Of a stretch of DNA of 5,964 bases, positions 1-5,379 are shown piece by piece. How positions within the stretch are numbered: position 1 is the first letter of the stretch; the number at the start of each line of letters is the position of its first letter. The notes under the pieces were generated by a model, which was not told the origin of the DNA, did not search any database, and saw only the letters and a list, made by a program, of their open reading frames with translations. Position numbers and translations under genes: made by a program. This DNA comes from Eubacterium sp. (GTDB taxonomy: Bacteria > Bacillota > Clostridia > Lachnospirales > Lachnospiraceae), in the NCBI GenBank assembly GCA_020844525.1, contig JAJGAH010000172.1, positions 1 through 5,964 on the forward strand, given 5' to 3'.

Positions 1-56
1 CACCAATAAAACTTGTCCTATGTCAGAAAATGTATCTGCACTGATAAATGCTTCTA

Positions 57-62
57 TATAAT
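57..62 (+). promoter_or_regulatory. Candidate -10 box upstream of sstT
   Basis: A perfect TATAAT lies at 57-62. The sequence about 17 bases upstream (around 34-39) is a poor -35 match and there is no TG extension, so the promoter rests mainly on the -10 box. Transcription from it would begin near base 69 and give a leader of about 119 bases that includes the hairpin at 114-155. A second, weaker pair, TTGTGA (88-93) with TATATG (110-115) and a 16-base spacer, is also possible. The whole leader is AT-rich, so chance matches are likely. Confidence 0.35.
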
Positions 63-113
63 TTAAAGTATTTTCATCAATACGTCATTGTGATAGAATA
101 ACATTTATTTATA

Positions 114-155
114 TGCGGTTTTCAAAAATTTAATATATTTTTTATAGAAACCGCA
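114..155 (+). promoter_or_regulatory. Inverted repeat / leader hairpin before sstT
   Basis: TGCGGTTT at 114-121 is perfectly complementary to AAACCGCA at 148-155. The arms can be extended inward by an AT stem, AAAAAT (124-129) with ATTTTT (137-142), giving a long interrupted hairpin. It ends 15 bases before the GAGGAGG ribosome binding site at 171-177. No T-run follows, so it is not an ordinary intrinsic terminator. It could be an operator, an mRNA-stabilising 5' structure, or a regulatory hairpin; the sequence does not distinguish these. Confidence 0.4.
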
Positions 156-187
156 CAGCGCAACAAAAATGAGGAGGAACGTATTGT

Positions 188-1555
188 ATGGGCTTTTTGG
201 GTTTTCTGAAAAAGGCGGCAAAAAAGTACAATGAAACCAGCCTGATTCTGCGGATCCTGTGTGGAATCATTGTGGGTATCATTCTTGCTTTTCTTCTGCC
301 CGGATGGACCTGGCTGGAGATCCTGGGCAATCTTTTTGTAGGCGCACTGAAGGCAATTGCACCGGTACTGGTCTTTGTTCTTGTCAGTGGCGCTCTGGCA
401 CAGGGTTCCAGCAAGCTGGACAAGAGATTCGGCAATGTCATTTTTCTCTATATGCTTACCACATTTCTTGCTGCCTTCGTGGCCGTGGCAGCGAGCTTTC
501 TGTTCCCGCAGACACTGGTCCTGACTGGAGTGGAGGCAGCACAGGCCTATACTGTGCCCCAGGGAATCGGTGAGGTTATGAAAAATCTCCTGATGAATGT
601 GGTATCGAATCCGGTGGATGCAATTGTAAATGCGAATTACATCGGTGTATTATTCTGGGCAGCGCTTTTTGGAGCTGCTATGAAGGGATTTGCTTCGGAT
701 ACGTCGAAGAAGTTCATGGCGAATGTTTCAGAAGCGGTATCCCAGGTAGTCAGATGGATTATCAATTTTGCACCCTTCGGTATTATGGGGCTTGTATTCA
801 GCACCGTGCATGAAAATGGCCTTGCCATCTTCACAACCTATGGAAAGCTTCTTCTGCTTCTTGTGGGATGTATGGCCTTTGAGTCTCTGATTGTCAATGG
901 CATCGTTGCATGGGCGCATCTTCACAGAAATCCCTATCCGCTGATCTGGAAATGTCTCAAGGAGAGCGGACTGACAGCATTTTTCACCAGGAGCTCTGCT
1001 GCAAATATTCCGATCAATATGTCCCTGTGCAAACGTCTCGGACTGGATGAGGATATGTATTCTGTATCGATTCCTCTTGGCGCGACGATCAACATGGATG
1101 GCGCGGCGATTACAATTTCTGTCATGACCCTTGCCTGTGCCCATACCATGGGAATCTCTGTGGACATCCCGACTGCGCTGATCCTCAGTGTATTATCTAC
1201 GTTCGCTGCCTGCGGTGCTTCCGGTGTTGCCGGAGGATCGCTCCTGCTGATCCCGATGGCCTGTTCACTCTTCGGCATTTCCAATGATATTGCGATGCAG
1301 GTTGTTGCTGTCGGCTTTATTATCGGCGTGGTGCAGGATTCCGTTGAGACCATGCTGAATTCCTCCGGAGACGTTGTGTTCGCCGCAGTGGCCGAATACA
1401 GAGTCTGGCTCAAGGAGGGCAGAAGACTTCCGGGGTTCATGTACACAGAAAAAGAGCGTCAGAAACTGGGTATTACCAAAGATTTCCGAGGAGATACCAA
1501 GGAGGCAGTCCTTGCGCAGGATATTGCCGCCAACACAGAGGGCGAGTATAAATAA
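188..1555 (+). CDS. sstT: Serine/threonine:Na+ symporter SstT
   Basis: This 455-residue membrane protein belongs to the dicarboxylate/amino acid:cation symporter (DAACS) family and matches the SstT branch, which imports serine and threonine with Na+ across the cytoplasmic membrane. Landmarks of the family core are visible: the serine-rich re-entrant hairpin 1 tip (S269-S270-A-A-N273), the TM7 signature N302-M-D304-G-A, the glycine-rich hairpin 2 (about G343-G350), and TM8 QDSVETMLNSSGD (383-395). Compared from memory with archaeal GltPh, the amino-group ligand (D394 there) is kept as D384 and the Na+ ligand (D405) as D395, while the arginine that binds the side-chain carboxylate (R397) is E387. 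That fits a neutral substrate rather than glutamate or aspartate. GAGGAGG at 171-177, 10 bases before ATG, supports the start. E. coli SstT is about 414 residues; the extra length here is mostly a charged C-terminal tail after about residue 405. It is probably co-transcribed with the antiporter gene that follows. Confidence 0.93.
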   Translation: MGFLGFLKKAAKKYNETSLILRILCGIIVGIILAFLLPGWTWLEILGNLFVGALKAIAPVLVFVLVSGALAQGSSKLDKRFGNVIFLYMLTTFLAAFVAVAASFLFPQTLVLTGVEAAQAYTVPQGIGEVMKNLLMNVVSNPVDAIVNANYIGVLFWAALFGAAMKGFASDTSKKFMANVSEAVSQVVRWIINFAPFGIMGLVFSTVHENGLAIFTTYGKLLLLLVGCMAFESLIVNGIVAWAHLHRNPYPLIWKCLKESGLTAFFTRSSAANIPINMSLCKRLGLDEDMYSVSIPLGATINMDGAAITISVMTLACAHTMGISVDIPTALILSVLSTFAACGASGVAGGSLLLIPMACSLFGISNDIAMQVVAVGFIIGVVQDSVETMLNSSGDVVFAAVAEYRVWLKEGRRLPGFMYTEKERQKLGITKDFRGDTKEAVLAQDIAANTEGEYK

Positions 1556-1575
1556 AAGGTCTGACAGGACCAGGA

Positions 1576-1594
1576 TGCTTCACTGTCTGAAGCA
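1576..1594 (+). other. Small intercistronic hairpin
   Basis: TGCTTCA (1576-1582) pairs perfectly with TGAAGCA (1588-1594) around a five-base loop, in the 72-base gap between sstT and the antiporter gene. There is no T-run after it, so I do not read it as a terminator. If the two genes share a transcript, it could be an mRNA processing or stability element, or simply chance. Confidence 0.25.
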
Positions 1595-1627
1595 GGATAT
1601 TTCAATAAAAATCTCAGGGAGATAGAT

Positions 1628-3250
1628 ATGAACAAGAAACCTTCAAAGGCAAAGAAAATCTGCCAGATTATTATCATCCTGGCGATGATCGTACTCTTGG
1701 TCGTTGCCGCCATAACCACTACCGCAGATACCGTACAGAAAACAGCCTGGGCGCTGCTGCCTCCGCTGATTGCCATCGTGCTTGCGCTCATTACAAAGGA
1801 AGTTTACAGTTCACTGTTTTTCGGCGTGCTGGCCGGAGGACTGCTTTTTTCCGGTTTCACCTTTCAGGGAACACTGAACCATGTGTTCAGTGATGGAATT
1901 ATTTCAGTTCTTTCCGACTCCTATAATGTGGGAATTCTTGTGTTCCTCGTTATTCTTGGCATGCTGGTGGCACTGATGAACCGGGCAGGCGGATCTGCCG
2001 CATTCGGTGAATGGGCCGGGAAGCACATCAAAACCCGTGTCGGTGCTCAGCTGGCGACCATTCTTCTGGGCTGCCTGATCTTCATCGATGACTATTTCAA
2101 CTGCCTGACGGTTGGTTCTGTCATGCGGCCTGTGACCGATAAGCATCATGTATCAAGGGCCAAGCTTGCCTACCTGATTGATGCGACAGCAGCTCCGGTC
2201 TGCATCATCGCACCGATTTCATCCTGGGCAGCCGCGGTTTCCGGTTTTGTACAGGGACAGAATGGCATTTCTCTGTTTGTACAGACCATTCCCTACAACT
2301 ATTACGCATTGCTCACCATTGCAATGATGATTACGCTGGCCGTTACAAAGACGGATTATGGCCCGATGGCTATTCATGAGAAGAACGCGATCGAAAACAA
2401 TGATCTGTTTACCACGCCGGACCGTCCGTACGCAGATGCAGAGAGCCAGAAGGTCAGCCCGAAGGGAACTGTCTTTGACCTGATCATTCCTGTTGTGGCG
2501 CTGGTAATCTGCTGCGTCATCGGCATGATTTATACAGGCGGCTTCTTCAGCGGCAAGAGCTTTGTGGAGGCTTTTGCAGACAGTGATGCATCTGTTGGTC
2601 TGGTGCTCGGCTCCTTTGTGGGTCTGGTGATCACCCTGATCCTGTATCTGGTCAGAAGAGTACTGTCTTTTCAGGAGTGTATGGAATGTATACCTGAAGG
2701 ATTCAAGGCCATGATTTCCCCGATCCTGATCCTTACCTTCGCCTGGAGCCTGAAAGCAATGACCGACAGCCTTGGCGCGAAGGAATTCGTGGCAGCTATT
2801 GTAAAGCATTCTGCCGCAGGGTTCATGAACTGGCTGCCGTGCATCATTTTCCTGATTGCCGTCTTCCTGTCCTTTGCGACCGGAACGTCCTGGGGCACCT
2901 TCGGCATCCTGATTCCGATCGTAGTTAACGTTTTTCAGAACTCCGATTACAGAATGATGATCATTGCGATGTCTGCGTGCATGGCAGGTGCTGTCTGCGG
3001 AGACCATTGTTCCCCGATTTCCGATACCACAATCATGTCCTCTGCAGGAGCGCAGTCAAACCATCTGAACCATGTGATGACCCAGCTTCCCTATGCAATG
3101 ACCTGCGCAGCGATTTCCTTTGTCACCTATATCATTGCCGGATTCACGAAATCCGCCTGGATTTCTCTTCCCTGTGGTATTGTGATGCTGATCTGCGTGA
3201 TTCTTTTCCTGAAATACAGGGAGAAGAAAATGGGGTTTGTAGAGAAATAA
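1628..3250 (+). CDS. NhaC-family Na+/H+ antiporter
   Basis: The 540-residue product is a polytopic cytoplasmic-membrane protein of the NhaC antiporter family (ion transporter superfamily), expected to expel Na+ in exchange for H+. A short basic N-terminus (MNKKPSKAKK) precedes the first membrane helix. Conserved polar stretches inside hydrophobic sequence mark the two transport-core halves: FIDDYFNCLTVGSVMRP beginning at F152, with the acidic pair D154-D155; TGTSWGTFGI beginning at T418; and GDHCSPISDTTIMSSAGA beginning at G458. A hydrophilic loop lies at about residues 245-280. AGGGAG at 1616-1621, six bases before ATG, supports the start. The gene follows sstT by 72 bases on the same strand with no terminator between them, and a strong terminator follows it, so the two likely form one operon. 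The family also includes exchangers that couple Na+/H+ to organic acids (MleN-type malate/lactate), so the exact ions are not fixed by sequence. I give no symbol because NhaC paralogues differ in substrate. Confidence 0.87.
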   Translation: MNKKPSKAKKICQIIIILAMIVLLVVAAITTTADTVQKTAWALLPPLIAIVLALITKEVYSSLFFGVLAGGLLFSGFTFQGTLNHVFSDGIISVLSDSYNVGILVFLVILGMLVALMNRAGGSAAFGEWAGKHIKTRVGAQLATILLGCLIFIDDYFNCLTVGSVMRPVTDKHHVSRAKLAYLIDATAAPVCIIAPISSWAAAVSGFVQGQNGISLFVQTIPYNYYALLTIAMMITLAVTKTDYGPMAIHEKNAIENNDLFTTPDRPYADAESQKVSPKGTVFDLIIPVVALVICCVIGMIYTGGFFSGKSFVEAFADSDASVGLVLGSFVGLVITLILYLVRRVLSFQECMECIPEGFKAMISPILILTFAWSLKAMTDSLGAKEFVAAIVKHSAAGFMNWLPCIIFLIAVFLSFATGTSWGTFGILIPIVVNVFQNSDYRMMIIAMSACMAGAVCGDHCSPISDTTIMSSAGAQSNHLNHVMTQLPYAMTCAAISFVTYIIAGFTKSAWISLPCGIVMLICVILFLKYREKKMGFVEK

Positions 3251-3301
3251 TGCAGGTGTCCTGAAGATATGTGTCAGATAAAAACCCATAAGTAAAGAAA
3301 T

Positions 3302-3344
3302 CCCGCCATTCAGGCTGTAATGCCTATATGGCGGGTGTTTTTTT
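3302..3344 (+). terminator. Strong intrinsic terminator, probably bidirectional
   Basis: CCCGCCAT (3302-3309) pairs with ATGGCGGG (3328-3335). After a 2x2 mismatch, an inner stem AGGC (3312-3315)/GCCT (3322-3325) closes a six-base loop. A run of seven T follows at 3338-3344. This is a textbook rho-independent terminator for the sstT-antiporter transcript, 52 bases past its last stop codon. Read on the minus strand, the same hairpin is followed by ATTTCTTTACT (3301 down to 3291), T-rich enough to end the converging pncB transcript as well. Confidence 0.9.
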
Positions 3345-3395
3345 GCTTCTGAAGAGATTATTTCATCTGGAAACTCCGGATATTGCCAAAAACGA

Positions 3396-4853
3396 TTATT
3401 TCCGGCTCATTTCATGAAACAGCTTTGTCTTCATCTGATACAACTTGTCTGAAAGGTCCACATAGACCTCCTGTGGATTGGTCAGACGCTTCGTTTCATC
3501 CCAGAGGGTATTTCGCTCTGCGGTACAGATCTTCTGAATTTCCATCGTGGCAGGAGAGGTGTATCTGCAAAGTCCGTCCCTGAAGATTGGTACAAGCAGC
3601 TCACGGATACGATAGGTGCCTCCCTTGAGCGTTGTCTTCTTCCATGTTGCGTTCGGGTCAAAAATGGTGATATCCTGTTCCGGATCAAATTTCTCATCCG
3701 CCAGAGCGATCAGATCCGCACGGATTTTCCCTGTGCGCTTGTCATAGAAGCGGTAAATTGTCTTGTTGCCGGGGTTTGTGATCTTCTCAACATTCTCGGA
3801 AAGCTTGATCTTTGGTGTGAATTCCTTGTCATCCTTATTCTTGATGGCAGCCATCTTATAGACACCGCCGAATGCGGACCATCCGTTGGAAGTGATCAGA
3901 TTTGTCCCGACACCCCAGGAATTGATCTTCGCGCCCTGCTGTTTCAGGGAGCTGATCAGGTATTCATCCAGGTCGCTGGAGGCTGATATGATTGCGTCTC
4001 CGAAGCCGGCAGCATCGAGCATGTCATAAGCCTTCTTCGACAGATAAGCAAGATCTCCCGAATCAATCCGGATGCCATATCCCTTCATGGGGACGCCGGC
4101 GGCCTTCATCTCCTGAAATACCCTGATCGCGTTGGGAACACCGGATTTCAGCACGTCATAGGTGTCTACCAGTAGAATGCATGCGCCTGGATACAGCTTT
4201 GCATAGGTGCGGAAGGCGGTCAGCTCATCAGGAAAGCTCATGATCCAGCTGTGTGCATGTGTCCCCTTTACAGGTACGCCAAACAGTTCACCGGTCAGTA
4301 CATTTGAGGTGCCGACACAGCCGCCGATCACAGCAGCCCTCGCTCCCCAGGTACCTGCGTCCGGCCCCTGTGCCCGGCGGAGTCCAAATTCCATGATGCC
4401 GTCACCCTGTGCCGCATCCACGACACGGGACGCCTTTGTGGCGATCAGAGACTGGTGGTTAATGATATTCAGCAGCGCGGGTTCAATAAACTGTGCCTCC
4501 ATCAGAGGGGCAACCACCTTCACAAGCGGCTCTCTGGGAAAGACAACCGTACCTTCCGGAATTGCATAAATCTCACCGGTGAAGTGAAAACCGCGGAGGT
4601 ATTCAAGGAAGTCATCGTCGAACAGCTGCAGGCTTCTGAGGTATTCAATATCCTCGGGAGCAAAATGAAGATTGCGGATATAGTCAATCACCTGTTCCAG
4701 ACCGCAGGCAATGGCATAACCGCCATTAAAAGGGTTGTTGCGGTAAAAAGCATCGAAAACCACGACCTGATCTGTCGGATTTTTGAAATAGCCCTGCATC
4801 ATAGTCAGTTCATAAAGATCGGTCATCATCGTTAAATTGCGATTGTCAGCCAT
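3396..4853 (-). CDS. pncB: Nicotinate phosphoribosyltransferase
   Basis: The 485-residue cytoplasmic enzyme converts nicotinate and PRPP to nicotinate mononucleotide and pyrophosphate, driven by ATP (EC 6.3.4.21). This is the entry step of the Preiss-Handler NAD salvage route. The N-terminal motif NLTMMTDLYELTMMQGYF is characteristic of the family, as is FGLRRAQGPDAGTWGARAA further in. The segment GTHAHSWIM begins at G197, and H201 aligns best with the histidine phosphorylated during the ATP-driven cycle (assignment from memory of the family, not from an alignment). IRIDSGDLAYLSKKA and the ISASSDLDEYLI segment match the phosphoribosyl-binding barrel. The C-terminal region holds the extra domain of the roughly 480-490-residue Firmicutes type, so the gene appears full length. 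GGAGG at 4868-4864 (minus strand), 10 bases before ATG, supports the start. It is a lone minus-strand gene converging with the antiporter gene; no other NAD-salvage gene is in view. Confidence 0.95.
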   Translation of the reverse strand: MADNRNLTMMTDLYELTMMQGYFKNPTDQVVVFDAFYRNNPFNGGYAIACGLEQVIDYIRNLHFAPEDIEYLRSLQLFDDDFLEYLRGFHFTGEIYAIPEGTVVFPREPLVKVVAPLMEAQFIEPALLNIINHQSLIATKASRVVDAAQGDGIMEFGLRRAQGPDAGTWGARAAVIGGCVGTSNVLTGELFGVPVKGTHAHSWIMSFPDELTAFRTYAKLYPGACILLVDTYDVLKSGVPNAIRVFQEMKAAGVPMKGYGIRIDSGDLAYLSKKAYDMLDAAGFGDAIISASSDLDEYLISSLKQQGAKINSWGVGTNLITSNGWSAFGGVYKMAAIKNKDDKEFTPKIKLSENVEKITNPGNKTIYRFYDKRTGKIRADLIALADEKFDPEQDITIFDPNATWKKTTLKGGTYRIRELLVPIFRDGLCRYTSPATMEIQKICTAERNTLWDETKRLTNPQEVYVDLSDKLYQMKTKLFHEMSRK

Positions 4854-4923
4854 TGCGGGAAATCCTCCGTTACTACATTTTTATATATACATGCTTTAAA
4901 TTCAATATTCATGCATTAAGATC

Positions 4924-4942
4924 ATTTCAAGACAATTTCAAG
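4924..4942 (-). repeat. Direct repeat CTTGAAAT, 11-base period
   Basis: On the minus strand CTTGAAAT occurs twice (4942-4935 and 4931-4924), with starts exactly 11 bases apart, followed after another 11 bases by a partial third copy, CTTAAT. The pair sits 71-89 bases upstream of the pncB start codon. One turn of the helix separates the copies, so a regulator could bind both on one DNA face; equally, each copy supplies a TTGAAA -35-like box. Function is inferred only. Confidence 0.4.
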
Positions 4943-4962
4943 GTCATATATCTTTTAACCCT

Positions 4963-4993
4963 GATATCATATGCATAGGATATCATATGTATA
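4963..4993. repeat. Tandem repeat of a 15-mer, 16-base period
   Basis: GATATCATATGCATA (4963-4977) and GATATCATATGTATA (4979-4993) match at 14 of 15 positions and are one base apart. Each unit contains the palindromes GATATC and CATATG, and on the minus strand each contains TATGAT, a near-consensus -10 hexamer. They lie about 110-140 bases upstream of pncB. A tandem operator, a curved-DNA element or simple low-complexity AT sequence are all possible. Confidence 0.55.
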
Positions 4994-5039
4994 AACAATA
5001 ACTTTTTCAGCCGGATCGACAGCACCAAATAGAGATGTC

Positions 5040-5069
5040 TTGTCAGATTCAGATTGAGAGAAGTATAAC
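5040..5069 (+). promoter_or_regulatory. Candidate sigma-A promoter
   Basis: TTGTCA (5040-5045) and TATAAC (5064-5069) are each one mismatch from consensus and are 18 bases apart. Transcription would start near 5076 and run through the doubtful frame at 5104-5295 toward the CDF gene. It could serve a small gene, a small RNA, or be a distal promoter for the CDF transporter. Confidence 0.4.
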
Positions 5070-5103
5070 ACTCTGCCAAATAAAATACAATAAATACTGA
5101 ATT

Positions 5104-5295
5104 GTGAGGCAGGATTGTGACATTGTGTATCTGTATATCTTTAGGCTGTATCCTGCGGATCAAAATATAGCGCGATATTGGTATCAGATCAGTGGATTGT
5201 TCCTGGCAGACTGTTCCTGGTGGATTGTTCCTGAAGATGAAGAAATTTCTTTAGATGAATATATTTCTCTGCTGCCTGACCGGAGTGAGGGTTAG
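5104..5295 (+). CDS. Doubtful small ORF, hypothetical or decayed
   Basis: This is an open frame of 63 codons from GTG to TAG. I do not recognise the product. It starts MRQDCDIVYLYIFRLYPADQ and ends with an acidic stretch, WIVPEDEEISLDEYISLLPD. No ribosome binding site precedes the GTG at 5104; an in-frame GTG at 5125 has AGG at 5111-5113, eleven bases away, as a weak alternative. A promoter-like pair lies just upstream (5040-5069). Three 14-base repeats inside the frame (5196-5236) are not a multiple of three, so each copy is read in a different frame, which is unusual for a conserved gene. The sequence could be a real lineage-specific small protein, a frame-disrupted remnant, or non-coding. 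Confidence 0.2.
   Translation: MRQDCDIVYLYIFRLYPADQNIARYWYQISGLFLADCSWWIVPEDEEISLDEYISLLPDRSEG
5196..5236. repeat. Three tandem copies of a 14-mer
   Basis: The units are ATTGTTCCTGGCAG (5196-5209), ACTGTTCCTGGTGG (5210-5223) and ATTGTTCCTGAAG (5224-5236, last base absent or diverged). The core TGTTCCTG is invariant in all three and the period is exactly 14. This looks like a local slipped-strand duplication. Because 14 is not divisible by three, the copies disturb any reading frame passing through them. Confidence 0.8.
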
Positions 5296-5297
5296 CG

Positions 5298-5326
5298 TTG
5301 ACTAGCCTTACGGCCGAGTGTAAAAT
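5298..5326 (+). promoter_or_regulatory. Sigma-A promoter of the CDF transporter gene
   Basis: TTGACT (5298-5303) and TAAAAT (5321-5326) are separated by the optimal 17 bases; each hexamer differs from consensus at one position. Transcription is expected near 5333, leaving a leader of about 47 bases, too short for most known metal riboswitches. An inverted repeat, GGTTAG (5290-5295)/CTAGCC (5302-5307) with one G-U pair, overlaps the -35 box and could be an operator. Confidence 0.7.
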
Positions 5327-5379
5327 CGTGTCAATCCGTGTTATGTATTTTTGCATCATGCGAGAGACGAGGTTCAGAC

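Larger units (their letters stand above)
4854..5379. other. 526-base intergenic region without a secure gene
   Basis: This AT-rich stretch separates the divergent pncB and CDF-transporter genes. It contains, in order: the pncB leader; an 11-base-period repeat (4924-4942); a 16-base-period repeat (4963-4993); a plus-strand promoter-like pair (5040-5069); a doubtful 63-codon frame with a triplicated 14-mer (5104-5295); and the CDF promoter (5298-5326). I found no riboswitch that I recognise, no tRNA and no transposon end. The pncB promoter itself is not clear: candidate -35 boxes TTGAAA occur on the minus strand at 4941-4936 and 4930-4925, and TTGAAT at 4905-4900, but none has a good -10 at the right distance. 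A TATAAA at 4885-4880 is the best -10 by eye. Confidence 0.7.

Noticed and set aside
934..1446. 170-codon minus-strand frame inside sstT
   Set aside because: Antisense shadow of a clearly identified gene, with no start signal or recognisable domain.
1576..1610. Intrinsic terminator between sstT and the antiporter gene
   Set aside because: The 7-base hairpin is weak and is not followed by a T-run, so read-through is expected.
2219..3007. 262-codon open frame on the minus strand
   Set aside because: It lies wholly inside the antiporter gene, has no ribosome binding site, and its His/Arg/Gln-rich product is typical of the antisense of hydrophobic membrane-protein codons.
4207..4835. Two plus-strand frames of 120 and 126 codons
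   Set aside because: Both are antisense to pncB, which has a clear family match, start and ribosome binding site.
4927..5163. 78-codon minus-strand frame upstream of pncB
   Set aside because: It runs through the AT-rich tandem repeats, has no ribosome binding site and reads as low-complexity sequence.
5290..5379. Mn-sensing yybP-ykoY-type riboswitch before the CDF gene
   Set aside because: The leader after the promoter is only about 47 bases and I see none of the conserved riboswitch blocks.
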